Positions 1 to 12,260 of a stretch of 64,000 bases of DNA are shown here, piece by piece. Position 1 is the first letter of the stretch. Each line of letters begins with the position of its first letter. Under the pieces are notes generated by a model that worked only from the letters and a program-made list of their open reading frames with translations, was not told where the DNA came from and made no database searches. Made by a program: the position numbers and the translations under genes. The stretch is from Pleurodeles waltl (lineage: Eukaryota > Chordata > Amphibia > Caudata > Salamandridae). Where the stretch lies: NCBI RefSeq assembly GCF_031143425.1, contig NC_090451.1, forward strand, positions 666,934,508 through 666,998,507, written 5' to 3'.

Positions 1-2950
1 ATCTACACTAATACATCATGTATGGGTAGTCTGACCTAGAAAAAATCTGGGTTTCAAGTTATGAACTTTTATATTTGTAAATAATGTATTCCATGTAAAT
101 AATTTGTTCCACGTGGTCCGTGGTCGCTCTAACCAGACGATCGAAACATACTAAGGAAAAAATGTATTTAAAATGAGGAAAGACTAATTTCCCAGTTCAG
201 GGAGAGGAAGTTATCCTATCACTAGGCTACTTGTGCAACCACCACCTAGTGCTACTAGGAAAACAGAAAGCATAGAATCTGTGAAACATTTTAGAGTGTA
301 ACCTCGCCCAAGTTAGAATTGACGCAAGCAATGGTCTTATCTCACCTGGCATGCTTCAAACTTATCAGCACAGCAAACCCAATAAACCCACCGATAGCCT
401 GCAAGCTATCCACATCAAGAACAGACATACAGGACAATGGCATTGCTGCCTCCGTCTCATGACCAAGAACTTGCAAACTGCCTCATTCTACCTGCTCGTC
501 AATGAACCATCAAAAGCACAGAGGTGGGCAATGGCTCTAGACCACAGGCTATGACCGATCTACACATCTGGATCACCTCCAATTACCTTTGCTTCAGGAG
601 AGTCTAAACCCTGAACTAATCTGACCTGTCTTCAACGGTGCGTCCTACACAATAAAGAGTACAATTTAAGTTTCCGGATTTGCATGATTCCTCATATCCC
701 CGTAGAATCCAGTTTCCACCTGTGCTGTTTTTCAGGTCTGGCCTAGACACAGCTTTTAGCTACATGTTAGCCTCATGCAATTAAACAATCATAAATAAAA
801 ATACATACATATATTAACAAATAGAGGAGCTTTAGGCCAGCTATTTTCTTCCACCAGTCAGTTCAACCATCATTCATAATTTCCTTCCACACACCACTGT
901 ACATAGCAAGGAACAGGGTCTTCTCTTCTGCAATGTGAATAATGGCGTTTTGTCTAATCCACTGCACATATGCCTAAAAAAAGATGCACTTTAATGCCAG
1001 GGCTGGTGCCCAAGTCCTATACTTTACCAATGCTTTTTTTTCTTTCTATTCTTTTTCCTTTTTTTAAATAAATGTGTAGTGCTCCTTATGCGCTCAACCT
1101 ATGTCTCTGGGTTACAAAAATTCAAAGCCAATTGGACCATTCCTTTGCACCACTGAAGATCATTTTTTCTGTGATATGCATTAAAAGACAAAAAGGTTTC
1201 TATACTTGTTCTAAGTACCCCTGAATTCAAGGAAGCACACATACCATTATAGTAAATGACATGGAATGAGAATTTGTTTTTTTTAATTGTAATACCAATA
1301 TATGACGACCAAGATTTGGTGGCAGGCTGTTTTGATTTTTTCTTCTTTTTTTATTTTCATGTCACATGCTTGTAATAAAAAAGGGAAAAAACAACTACTG
1401 CAAAAGCTTGCCAAAGCCATGTCTATTGTCTTTATCAGGCAATATCTTGCTTTATCAGGCATTCAGAAGTAGCCAGTGGCAGAATGTGGTGCTATTAAAA
1501 ATATGTTTAAAAAAAAAGAAAAACTGATGTCAACCCTGCTGAGCCAAATACAGCAATAAAATTGTTTACACCACCAGGGGTGCAAAACAGTCAACAGAGG
1601 ATGCATGCAGCAACTGGGTATTATTTTATGCGCCGAAACGGTTTCATGTCTTTTCTGTGTTTACCTGTCCGCTACTAACGCGCTCTGATGCTGGTGTCTC
1701 CATGCTCCTTTACATTGCACTCAACAAATGTATGTTATTTAATATTTATAGGATAACACAAACAGCCCCGGGGCTGCTTCAGGGCCCTGGTAGCTCCTAC
1801 AGATGAGAATATGAGTAAAAATGCAGCCAAAGGTCAAGAGCGCAGGAATCTAACCAGGGGACTGGTGAGTGACGCCTGATGATTTCCACTGCCTTTTATC
1901 TGTCACAAATTAGGAAAACCAGTGCTGTCTACCATGAAAGTATCCTCAAAAACTGCACGGTATATTCAAAATAAACCATAAGGTACACAGAAGAAACACC
2001 GATAATGCAAGTACTCATTGAATGTGCAAGGATGCAGGGGTAAGGATACAATCATAATATGAACTGGCCTTTTATCACCTTCCTTTTCACATTAATTTGT
2101 TCTTTTTTTGGTAAATACTTTTGACAGGTAAGTCTCTCTCCAATAATTGACTATCCTTTGGGTATTTATATAGAATGGACCGTGAACTTAAGAGCTGCGG
2201 AATCCCTTACACAGAAACAGGGAGAGCGTGGGTGATGAGTCCTTTAGTCAAGAGACGCAGGCAGGGGGTCCATCTGGCTCATTACAGGGTCACAGTCAGT
2301 TTTGGGGAGACATTGGCTTCCTGGATTTCCCTAAAAGGTGTCCCTGGAGTTGGGCATCAAAGGCAACAAAAATCTCGCTTTTGGGTATATGGTCCAAGAA
2401 AAGATGCTAGTTATTCCCACACTCATGGAAAGAAGGGATGCTGTTGGAACATAAATGCAGTTCATGACTTGAGAAAGTCACTCACTGTTCACACTGGTTT
2501 TTTTGATTTTTTTGTCTCGGTGAAAAAGACACCCCTATGTTGACAGAAGGCCTTTCAGGTTACATGGACTGAGATTCCCAGAGCAGGTCTTTGAGGCCAT
2601 GAGGACTCAAATTGCACACACTCCTAGAGGAAGAGACTACTGGCTAAAGGGGATGGGTGGGCATCATTGCTGGCAACTTGATATATATTTGAAGGGACAG
2701 TTCTTTCTACCTGTCACCTTCAGGAACAAGATACCTCCCGAACTCTCCTGTTCAAAGTGATACTAATTTCACTCATTTGGGTGTTTGCTTCATCATGGTA
2801 CATTAATGGATAGTGTGCGCACAGAGACAAAGATACAGAGAGTGAGTGTCTTGGGGTTTCTTTTTGTGGATGGTTACTTAAAATGGAGTGTGTAGATGAG
2901 GCAGCCCAGGTCCTGTATGCAACCTCAGAGAAGGCTCTGAAACCTCTCTG
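1..2950. other. AT-rich non-coding stretch, nothing recognised
   Basis: I see no gene, no clear repeat family and no RNA gene here. The stretch is AT-rich with several poly-T and poly-A runs (for example around 1030-1070 and 1500-1520). Short open frames, including 122 codons at 2175-2543, have no recognisable motif and are of a size expected by chance. Confidence 0.6.
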
Positions 2951-3600
2951 CAGGAACATCACGATAGTTTGACTCCAGTGGCGGGTGGGTGGGGATGACG
3001 GTGCCTCTCCTTTTAGTCCTGCAACTCACCCGAGGTCAGGTTCCAGCAGTGGTTTAGAGGGGCTGCTGCACCCCCTAACATTGTTGCATCCTGTGCATGT
3101 CAGGCCACTCCCATCTCAAATCCTTCTTGCAGCATCGACTTAACAAAGACTGTGCCTGGATGTGGAATATACAAAAACATGGGAACTGACCCAAAGTAGC
3201 CTCAGAGAGCACCCCTAGGAATAAAATCAGGCCTGTGATCTTTGATCAAAAGAGACCCACAAAATTGGAACAATGCCTCAAACAAAGACTGGACAACCAG
3301 AGAATACATTCTAACAGGCGCGGTGCTCAGGGTGCCATGCATTATATTCACGAGGGGTAAGAGCGTGGCTGGACTGGCCAGCCGGGCAAGCGGGCAATGG
3401 CCCGGGAGGCTGGCACACCAGGAAACCAGTTTTAACCTTGGAGTCCGGTTTCGGCCTCCAGGAGTGCACATAACCCGATGCCGGCAGCAAATTGAAAGAG
3501 TTGCTCTCCTCAGCACGTCTGCACATGGGGGCTGAATTTATCATTTTTGCCAGGGCTGTTTTAAGTTCCCTGTCCGGCCCTGGGTAAGAGACTTATGCCA
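2951..3600. other. GC-richer block, possibly an old unrecognised repeat
   Basis: Base composition rises compared with both flanks, with a G/C-rich core at about 3310-3560 that reads through in several frames on both strands. It looks like a decayed dispersed repeat, but I found no terminal repeats, target duplication or second copy in the window, so the class is left open. Confidence 0.3.
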
Positions 3601-5626
3601 GTCTCTCTAAGAAATACTTTCATGGTGGAACTTGGACTGCATTATAGAGTTCTCCGTTTGAGCTACTGAACGGCCATTCCATTGAGCTCTTTATTTACAG
3701 GATTGTATTTTTTGATGCCATCACACCCGTGTAGAGAATTTAGGAGTTGGTGTACCTTGTGTCGCACCACCATACCAAACAAGATGGCTAAATGCCCTTT
3801 TTGGAAAAACGTTTCTTACTTCCTGATAAAGGTTTTATTGCTGGTTCCACTTGATTGTGTTAACAGCTTATAATTCATGAGTATCTTCATGGGGGGCCTT
3901 GGTGGTCTGGGTGTCACAAGAGATGTTCTGATCCACTTCTCATCTCCTTATGTAACTCCTGCCTTCCCTCCTATGCAGCCAGAGGAGTGAAAACCGACAA
4001 CAGGATGTGCATCGCTGAGGTACAGGAAGAACTGAGACCATCTGGGGATTTATAGGCCAGCTGCGGAGGGAGTGGCCTAGGGATGAGAGGCAAGTAAACA
4101 TATGAAGGTTTTTAAATGTTGAGGTACCAATGTTCTGTCAGAGCTAAAGGCAACACCTCACAAGTAATTGAGGTGAGAAGGATGGGGCACCTCAGAGTAA
4201 AGAAGATTACTATAGGTAACCAAAGGCGTTTTGGCTAACTGTGGAGCGGAACAGCAGCCTTTTGACTATGCTGCCTTCTACTTTTGTAAATAAAACATAA
4301 ATGCAGGGCTCGATGGGCCGCTGCAGAAAACTAAATTATGCACCAATATCCTTTGAAGTCTGCAGCACATTTTCCTGCAAAGAATATACAAAATCCATCA
4401 TATACATGACACAGAAGTTGCAATAATATTAAAATGTGTTTCTTGTTGAGTTTACAAGAGGCCCTCCGCGGCATACAAAACTCAGTTTGAAATACACATT
4501 TCCCCACGGCACTAATAATATTCCTGCCTCTTCTTTTTTCTTTCCAACCTGCTTTTTAAGTTGTATTTTTAGTTTCCACCTCAGGCTCCACTGTCATGTA
4601 TCACCCATGGATGAGCATTCACCCGAGAACTGCAGAGAGTTCTAGATCCACCCTCATAGGAATAAAGAAGTTAGAAATGCATTATTTGCTTCTCTTTGAC
4701 ACCTCCCCTGGCTAGACAAAAGACAAGACAATTGTCAAGTATTTAATATATTCATATATTCCCAGGGTGTGAACGCCTCTGCAACACCTGTCAGACCGCC
4801 CCAGGTACTTTTAAATATCTCATGGACGTAAATATGTGTCACCGACTTATCATCGAAGTGACACGCACACCACACTGGGTGGGAGAAGAAATGCTCAAGA
4901 TAAAGACATTAAGTGAAAGGTCCCCATTTCAAGTCACTCCTAATAAGATTGGTGGAAAGAGGACCTACCAACAAAACCAGTATCACGAGGCATGCAGACT
5001 GACCAGATGCAAATTATCAAATTCAAACCTAGGTCTATGACGGGACAAAGAGACTAGGCTAAGATGCCAAAATCAGTACCAGTATTCATAACAAGGATCT
5101 GCATTTGATATACTCATTCCATCAGGAATTACTGGAAGCTTACTTATAATTTGATGTTTATTTGTTATGCCAATATTTCCATTACCTGCTACATCAGTAA
5201 CACCAGGCACGGTGCTACCAAACAGCGTTTGCCGCAGTGTCTGCAGATGAGACTACTGTTGGTTATATGTTCTAAAAGAAAAAAAGTGAATTGAATTCAC
5301 TAGAAACATACATAAGGATTGATTGTCACCTAAATGGGAATTGGAGACACCGGGAAATGAAAACAAGCGGTATACACTTGGCAACTGAGGGCACAGTCAT
5401 TTCTGAGGTAGGGCTATATTTTATAGTATTTATATTTTAAACTTTCCACTTTTATTTATCCAGGTTTATTTGTTTACTAATTTTATTGACATTTAAACAT
5501 ATATTTTACTGTGATCTGCGGAAAATAAAACTTAAACCAGCATATTTGATTAGTCATCCAAGTGATGAAGGTGCTTGCACCTTTATATAAGTAGGGTCGC
5601 TTGGTAAGTAGTCAGATGCAACAAAA
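3601..5626. other. AT-rich non-coding stretch, nothing recognised
   Basis: No gene, RNA gene or repeat could be supported. Open frames are short, start at arbitrary ATGs and show no family motifs. Confidence 0.55.
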
Positions 5627-5904
5627 CTATGGGGGTCATTACAACCCTGGCAGACGGTGTTAAAGCGGCAGTAAGACCGCCAACAGGCTGGCGGTCTTTT
5701 TTTGAGTATTATGACCATGGCGGTTACCGCCATGGTCATCCGCCGCTTCACCGTTCCGCCCGCCAGGGCGGAGACGACCGCTGGGCCGGAGACCTGGGTC
5801 TCCAGCCCGGCGGCCGTCACAATACCGTCGCCGGTATTTCGACCCGGCTTACCGCCGCGGATTTCCAGCGGTAGGAACCGCCATGAAATCCATGGCGGTA
5901 AGCC

Positions 5905-5942
5905 CTATCAGTGCCAGGGAATTCCTTCCCTGGCACTGATAG
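5905..5942. repeat. Perfect 17-bp hairpin inside the MITE
   Basis: Arms 5905-5921 and 5926-5942 are exact reverse complements (CTATCAGTGCCAGGGAA) around a 4-base loop. It is one of at least five palindromes in the surrounding element. Confidence 0.9.
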
Positions 5943-6029
5943 TGGTCTCCTCCACCCCCACCCCGACTCCCTCCCCTACACCCCCCAAAGGTGGCAGGGC
6001 CCCCCTCCCCACCCCGACCCCCAACATCA

Positions 6030-6240
6030 CATAACTCACACACACACAACACACACGCAGGCACCACCAACATACATGTCTACATCCACACACTCAGTCA
6101 GACATGCACACCCATATACAGACATACATGCACTCATTCCCAACACACGCAACACACCCGCAAGCATACACGCACTCACACCCCCCCCTCTACATACACA
6201 GACGCACACCCCCATGCACCCACACAACACCCCCCCACCC
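6030..6240. repeat. CA/CCC low-complexity tract inside the MITE
   Basis: About 200 bp almost devoid of G on this strand, rich in CACA and CCCC runs. It keeps many frames open on both strands, which explains several spurious His/Thr/Pro-rich frames here. It probably arose by microsatellite expansion inside the transposon. Confidence 0.75.
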
Positions 6241-6889
6241 CCCTCCCCTTACGGACGATCGACTTAGCTGGTCCGTCGATCCTCCGGGAGGGAACGGGAG
6301 CCATGGGGGCTGCTCCGCTGACACCACACCGCCAACAGAACACCGCCGCGCCGAATCACAGGACGTGATTCGCTGGGCGGTGTTCTGTTGGCGTGGCGGT
6401 GGAGCAACCTCCAATTCCCCGCCGCCCGCCAGTATGGCTGTTGGCAGCTCTCCGTCGTAAAAAGGACGGAGAGCAGCCAACAGTCATAATACGCCGAGCG
6501 TCAAACCGCCACTTCTGGCGGTCTTCCGCACGGCGGTCCCTCGGCGGTCTTGTTAAAAGACCGCCGATGTTGTAAGGACCACCTATATGTTTACCTGAAA
6601 GCATTTGCGCTGTAGTAATCACAAATCTGCCTCTGTTTAGTTAAAATAAGAAATTGCTTTACTTGTACAAATTCCCTATACTGTCAATATGCATATCTAT
6701 TGCGCATCTAGTAGGAACTGACAGTATGGAGAGACAACCAATTAAAAATAACATTTCTGTATATTTCATTTTTTTTTTAAATAAAACAATTAGGGGAACG
6801 GCCTGTTTGCCATCTTTATTTACTTACTAAAATTAGGAATGTGGAAGCCTCAATTCTGATCCGATCACACCTGGAGGTTAGTTCTTCAG

Positions 6890-7030
6890 TAACATCATGA
6901 TTGTGTGACTAAAACAGAGAAACTGTAACATCATATTCTGGGATTGCTGTTAGATAATTTACAGTCACATCATAATGCTGGGAGGGCTGCTCACAGGTTG
7001 TAAAGTGACATCACAATTTGTTACTACTGT
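6890..7030 (+). repeat. Short diverged minisatellite with ACATCA core
   Basis: Four imperfect units of about 38-41 bp begin with GTAACATCAT or GTGACATCAC-type cores (near 6890, 6926, 6963 and 7004); two carry ATTCTGGG-like or AATGCTGGG segments. The same core and ATTCTGGG segment recur in the array at 48530-48745, so the two may be related. Confidence 0.5.
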
Positions 7031-9429
7031 TGGCATGATATACATTTGCACAACAATATATAGAATTATAGATCTGAGTTAATAGCTGGGCTGTTTTTCA
7101 CTGTGAGGTTCTGAGTGATATTGAATAAGCAACAAGAGCTTTAGTTCTCTAGGGTATCACTGAAACTCCTTGATAAAAAAAAATCTCTTCTAATTACTGT
7201 GACCCATCTATATTTTTGGTTAGTTATGGGCCACCCAAACCATCTGCCCCTGCTTTGACCTGCCCTGTAGGGGCAAACGGGTAATGATGGAACCATACAC
7301 AATATGGACTTTTTCCCTGTTTCATATAAAAAAAAAAATACCTGGCCTACTGCTATCTACCCCCAATACATTCTGTACCGCTCTCCCTTCCCAAAGCTGT
7401 GCTAGAGCCAGTGCTGCATTGACACACTCTGAGAGGGTCCTATCAGAGTAGCCTGGAAGTCCTTCAAGATGTAGCAACAGTGGGAAACTACTTTGGTTTC
7501 CCACTGTTGCTACATCGCTAAAAAGAATAACCATATTTAGAATCTGTTATTCACCACAGAGGCTTCCAGTGGAAGCCATACAAGCAATAGCTTTCAAAAT
7601 TAGCAGTAATTCTTGAGCCCCCTTAATTACAGGCCTGGCTTCCTGCTGTACCTCTGCAGCTAGCAGTGTGAGTTCCTTACATTGCTCATTTCAATATGGC
7701 AGGAGCTGAAAAGGCTACATTATTGTTTTCTGGTCTGAATTTTGTAGATAAATACTGCTCACGAATTCTTACAGATCTTAAAAGGTACCTCAAAGGAGTG
7801 ATAGCGGAGACGTGCACAATGCCACACAGTAACACCCAGTTGCTCACGAAGCACTGACAGAATATTGTAAACAAAAATATCATGTCAAAAATATTGAGGA
7901 CAAAATATTGAGAAGGTAAGCGCAAATAGGTAAGTATAGATTTACTATTCTTAACTCCACATCTACGTACCTTGAAGATATATATATTTCATAAAGGTAC
8001 AAATAGGTGAAGTTATTTATAGTTGAACTTTGATTACCTATAGAAACTTCCTTCCACAATAGTTTTGTCCTCGATATTCTTGACACAATAGTTTGTCCCA
8101 CGATATCTCTGTTTTCAGATTTACTCTATAAACCCAATTGCTCACAGACACTAAACAGGGACAAACTTTTTCCTCTCTGTCACTTACCCCTTTTCACTTT
8201 TCTTCAGAGCTTCCCACCAAGGCTACTTTTCCTCCCTCTGTGTGTCTCCCTCCGTCTTCCCCAAACTGTTGGTGTGTGTCAACAACTCCCACAACCACAG
8301 AATGCTCTGCCCGCTGAATAGCAAAGTAGCCTGGTTGGCAGTACTGTGAGACAAGCAGTGTGCAAACTAGGATGTGTGAAACATGGTTGAGAAAGTGCAG
8401 ATTTTTGGGCGGGGTGGAGCTCAACGTTCGTGCTGCATTACACACATGGGGAAATTACCTGAGATACTTCATCAGGTCCTCAACACCTTGAGGAACTTCA
8501 AATGATTTCATTCATTATGGAACTAGAAAAAAAGAGAATGACAGAGCTTTGCGACATAGTCTCCGAAAGCTGTGTCACCAAATCTGGCCCCATGCAGGAT
8601 AGAAATTGCACTTTCAGACCCAAAGCTGATCTGGGATAGTGATTTGGCTGCTAGAGGTGAAATTTGGCAATAAGAAAGGCAGCTGAGATTGTGGAATGCT
8701 TGACAGCAATACATGGAGCTTTAAAATGGAAGCCGTTCTGCATGGGTGCCCAGGTTCCCGCAATCCATCTCTCTCTCTTTGGTCTGGTAATGGAGTTACC
8801 ATCATTGAGAGAGGTATAAGTGGGTGACTAAGCATGGTTGGTATGTCCAGTCATCCACTGTCTCCTCTAGTGTTTCGCTTCACTTATGAGGTCCAATAAT
8901 GGTGAAACCTGTCTGGGGTGCTAGTGCTTCAGTGCAGAGGAGAAGTGTTCTTGCAGTTCAAGCAGTCTCTTCCATTCTGGTTGGGGTCAAGACATTAGCA
9001 TGTGTGCACATGAGTGTGCTGACAGAGATGGTCAGTTTGGAAGTAGAGGGCTGTAGAGTGAGTGGGTTCAAAGCATGGCCCAGGGTCTAAAGAGACTGGT
9101 CATTAGTGCACTGACTGTGACTGAGCATCTGTGAATGAATGAGTGCAGACTGACTGTGGTTCATTGAAAGGTGGACATAAGACAAAAAACGGTGACCCAT
9201 TTCAGTACCATAACATTTTAGGTTTCATAATGTTGATGAGGTCTACTAAAAAGAGATGCCCAACAAGCCCTGTGGGTAGCAAGCAAAAATACTGGAATTT
9301 CTAACACTACTCATGTGAAATCCTTTGCTGGATAGAATAGGGACTCACTGATAAAAGCTAAAAGTCATTAATGGAATGCTTGAATTATCTCCTTGACTGA
9401 TCTGTATATACATATCTGTCACATACACG
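7031..9429. other. Non-coding stretch with one strong hairpin
   Basis: Apart from the hairpin at 7468-7516 I see no element here. There are no recognisable coding motifs; short frames on both strands are unremarkable. Confidence 0.5.
7468..7516. repeat. Perfect 21-bp inverted repeat (hairpin)
   Basis: Arms 7468-7488 and 7496-7516 are exact reverse complements (starting GATGTAGCAACAGTGG) separated by a 7-base loop. Perfect pairing over 21 bp in otherwise ordinary sequence is unusual. It could be the core of a very small palindromic transposon or the foldback of a small RNA; no target duplication is evident. Confidence 0.85.
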
Positions 9430-9432
9430 AGG

Positions 9433-9456
9433 CAATCAATCAATCAATCAATCAAG
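9433..9456 (-). repeat. Tetranucleotide tail of the L2-like LINE
   Basis: About six AATC/TTGA-type units directly next to the conserved 3' end of the LINE. L2 and related LINEs end in short microsatellites used in target-primed reverse transcription, so this marks the 3' boundary. Confidence 0.85.
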
Positions 9457-9459
9457 CAT

Positions 9460-10246
9460 TTGTAAAGCGCACTACTCACCCGCTAGGGTCTCAAGGCGCG
9501 GGGGTTGGGAGGGAACTGCTACTGCTTGAATAACCAAGCCTTGAGGCATTTCCTGAAGGTTAGGAGGTCCTGGTTCTGTCGTGGGTGAGTGGGGAGGGTG
9601 TTCCAGGTCTTGGCAGCGAGGTGGGAAAAGGATCTGCCGCTGGCTGTAATTCGATGGATGCGAGAGGCGGCGGCGAGGGCAAGGTTGGCAGAGTGGAGTT
9701 GGCGGCGTGGAAGGAGAGTTGCTTGTTGAGGTAGGCAGGGCCTGTGTTGTGAAGAGCTTTGTGGGCGTGGATGAGTAGTTTGAAGGTGATCCTCTTGGTG
9801 ACGGGAAGCCAGTGTAAGTCTCTGAGGTGGGCTGAGATGTGGTCACGGCGTGGGATGTTGAGGATGAGGCGTGCGGAGGAGTTCTGTATACGTTGTAGTT
9901 TCTTCTGGAGTTTGGCTGTGGTTCATGCATAGAGCGCATTGCTGTAGTCCAGTCTGCTGCTGACGAGGGCGTGGGTGACCATCCTTCTTGTTTTGATGGG
10001 GATCCATCTGAAGATCTTGCGAAGCATTCAGAGGGTGTTGAAGCAGGAAGATGAAACGGTGTTGACTTGATGAGTCATGGTGAGCAATGAGTCTAGGATG
10101 AAGCCTAGATTGCATGCGTGGGTGGTGAGTATAGGTGCGGTTCCTACAGTGGCTGGCCACCAGGAGTCGTCCCATGTGGAGCGGTTGGAACAGAGCATGA
10201 GGATCTCTGTCTTGTCCGAGTTGAGTTTGAGGCAGCTCTTATGCAT
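9460..10246 (-). pseudogene. LINE C-terminal region, frameshifted
   Basis: Continuation of the reverse transcriptase polyprotein beyond a frameshift at about 10246. In the next frame it begins MHKSCLKLNSDKTEIL, a conserved block just after the catalytic palm in CR1/L2-group proteins, and then gives a thumb-like segment with NLGFILDSLL. Further on, in yet another frame (9843-10000 region), readings equivalent to the conserved RLDYSNALY and HWLPV blocks can be followed. At least two frameshifts separate these pieces, so no intact product is possible. Confidence 0.75.
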
Positions 10247-10932
10247 CAGTTGGCGATGGCATGTAGTCCGTCGTGGAGGTTGGTTTTGGCGATGGCGGGG
10301 TCCTTGGTAAGTGCGAGAATCAGTTGGGTGTCATCGGCGTAGGAGACGATGTTGAGTTTGTGGGATTGGACGATGTTGGCGAGCGGTGCCATGTAAATGT
10401 TGAAAAGAGTTGGGCTGAGAGAAGACCCTTGAGGGATGCTGCAGATGGTCTTGGTGGCTTCCGACAGGAAGAGAGGGAGGCGGACTCTCTGAGTTCTGCG
10501 GGAGAGGAAGGATGTGATCCAGTCCAGGGCCTTGTGGTGGATCCCGGCATCGTAGAGGCGAGTGCATAGTGTGTGGTGGCAGACGGTGTCAAAAGCAGCT
10601 GAGAGGTCCAGGAGGATGAGGGCAGCGGTTTCGCCTTTGTCGAGCATGGTCCTGATGTCATCGGTTGCTGCTATAAGGGCGGTCTCGGTGCTATGATTCC
10701 TATGGAATCCGGATTGGGAGATGTCCAGAATGTTGTAGTCCTCAGGGAAGGGGGTCAGTTGACCGTTGACAATCTTCTCGATGACCTTCACCGGGAAGGG
10801 AAGAAGGGAGATGGGTCGGTAATTCTTGAGGCCTTCGGGGTCCGCTTTGGGTTTCTTTAGCAGGGCGTTGACTTTGGCGTGCTTCCAGCTCTCCGGGAAG
10901 GTGGCGATCTCGAAGGAGCTGTTGATGGTCAT
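10246..10932 (-). pseudogene. LINE reverse transcriptase domain (YADD intact)
   Basis: A 228-codon open frame covering most of the reverse transcriptase palm and fingers. Visible family blocks in order are NYRPISLLP, QSGFHRNHSTETAL, ILLDLSAAFDTV, SIPQGSSLSPTLFNIYM and SYADDTQLIL. The catalytic YADD lies at 10330-10341 and the first aspartate is in LLDLSAAFD, so the active-site acids are preserved. The frame ends at a one-base loss that turns the conserved NWMHKS junction into a stop. The domain copies LINE RNA at the nick made by its endonuclease. The ATG used by the open frame is internal to the polyprotein and is not a real start. Confidence 0.9.
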
Positions 10933-11390
10933 GCGGAGTTGGGGGCGATGATGGGGCTCACTTTGTTGAAAACATGGTGGGGGCAGGGGTCAGAGGGAGA
11001 TCCGGAGTGGATGGTGCTCATGGTTTTTGCGGTGTCCTCGCCGTTGATGTGGGCCCAGGAGAGCAAGAGGTTGGTGCGGCTGGGTGCGTTGAGGTTGGTA
11101 GTGGTCGTGGTGGGCGAGGAGTTGAGGCTGTCGTGGATTTCCGTGATCTTGCAATGGAAGAAGGTAGCGAGGGAATCGCAGAGGTCTTGCGATGGAGGGG
11201 GGTCGATGGAGCATGACCTGGGGTTGGCGAGTTCCTTGACGATGTTGAAGAGCTCTTTGCTGTCGTGGGCGTTGTTGTTGATGCAATCTTTGTAGAAGGA
11301 TCTTTTGGTAGTCCGGATGAGCTGGTGGTGCTTGCGGATGGCTGTCTTGAGGGCTGCGTGGTTGCTCTCTGTTGGTTCACGGCGTCACCT
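10933..11390 (-). pseudogene. LINE linker between endonuclease and reverse transcriptase
   Basis: Reading frame resumes here after a TGA at about 11386 in a CpG context (probably CGA decayed to TGA, an Arg codon after IKKR). The segment reads through SFYKDCINNNAHDSKELFN and ATFFHCKITEIHDSL, the pattern seen in CR1/L2 polyproteins between the two enzymatic domains. A frameshift near 10932 then joins it to the reverse transcriptase. Confidence 0.8.
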
Positions 11391-12260
11391 CTTCTTGATT
11401 TTCCGGCACACCCACTTTGAGGTCTGAAGGTCGGTGGTGAGCCAGATGGCCTTGGTGCTAGTGCGGTTGTTGTAGGATTTCCCGAGCGGGGCGAGGGTGT
11501 TGGCGCAGTTGTCTAACCAGTGACTGAGGTTGAGGGCAGCTGTGTTGGAGTCGGTGGTGCTGGGTGGCGGGGCCTGGCAAGGATGGAGACCAGTTGGTCT
11601 TCCGAGATCTTGTTCCAGTTGCGGCGGGGATCTGTTGAGGGCGGTGGTGGGTGGCGGGTTTCTGGAAGGTGAAGTGGACGCAGCGGTGGTCGGTCCAGTG
11701 GAGTTCGGTGGTATGGCTGAAGGTGATGTGGCTGCTAGTGGAGAAGACGGGGTCGAGTGTGTGGCCGGCGGAGTGGGTGGGCGTCGTGACCAGTTGTTTG
11801 AGACCAAGGTTAGCGAGGTTGTCGGTCAGACCAGTGGAGTTGCTGTCATTGGCGTTCTTGAGGTGAAAATTCAAGTCACAGAGGAGATTGTAGCCTGTGG
11901 AGGCCAGGGCCCGGGTGCTGATTATGTCGGCGATGGAGTCGCTGAATTGAGGTTGGGGCCTGTAGACAAGGGTTCCTCTGAGGGTGGTGTTGGCGTTGAG
12001 GTGGATCTTGAAGTGTGAGTGTTCGGCGGCATCAAGGGTTTCTTCGGTGTTTGTTGAGATTCTGATGGTGTTCTTGTGGATTATTGCGATTCCTCCTCCA
12101 GGCCTGTTGGTGCAGTCTCTGTGGGTGATCTTGTAGCCCTCGGGATGGCTATGGCGATGTCAGATTCCGAGGAGGGAGTCATCCAGGTTTCAGTGTGGAA
12201 GGCGACGTCTGGGGAAGATGAGGTGAGTAAGTCCCAGAGTTCAACGGCGTGCTTGTGGAC
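11391..12260 (-). pseudogene. LINE endonuclease region, 5'-truncated
   Basis: Translation of the minus strand gives fragments typical of an apurinic/apyrimidinic-like endonuclease: FHTETW, GGGIAIIHKNTIRIST, LLCDLNFHLKNANDS (equivalent to the GDFN block), LDPVFS and DHRCVHFTF (the C-terminal catalytic Asp-His block). GDFN appears as CDLN, so a key glycine is changed. The N-terminal catalytic blocks are missing because the element stops at about 12290. This domain would nick the target DNA. Confidence 0.75.

Larger units (their letters stand above)
5630..6582. mobile_element. Hairpin-rich non-autonomous DNA transposon (Harbinger-like MITE)
   Basis: The left end (GGGGGTCATTACAAC from 5631) matches the inverted right end (GTGGTCCTTACAAC, reverse strand from 6582). 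The bases CTA (or CTAT) occur on both outer sides, at 5627-5629 and 6583-6585, which looks like a 3-4 bp target duplication. This fits the PIF/Harbinger style of a 3-bp target site, although CTA is not the classical TWA. GC content is far above the flanks. The interior is a chain of palindromes: 5711-5739, 5877-5899, 5905-5942, 6331-6392 and 6440-6481. No transposase frame exists, so any mobility would have needed a partner element. Superfamily assignment is an inference from ends and target size. Confidence 0.7.

Noticed and set aside
5908..6368. His/Thr/Pro-rich and Cys/Val/Gly-rich frames
   Set aside because: Low-complexity CA/CCC tract within the MITE keeps all frames open.
11018..12018. 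Plus-strand and alternative-frame open frames over the LINE
   Set aside because: They are shadows of the GC-rich antisense LINE coding sequence, which is recognisable in its true frame.
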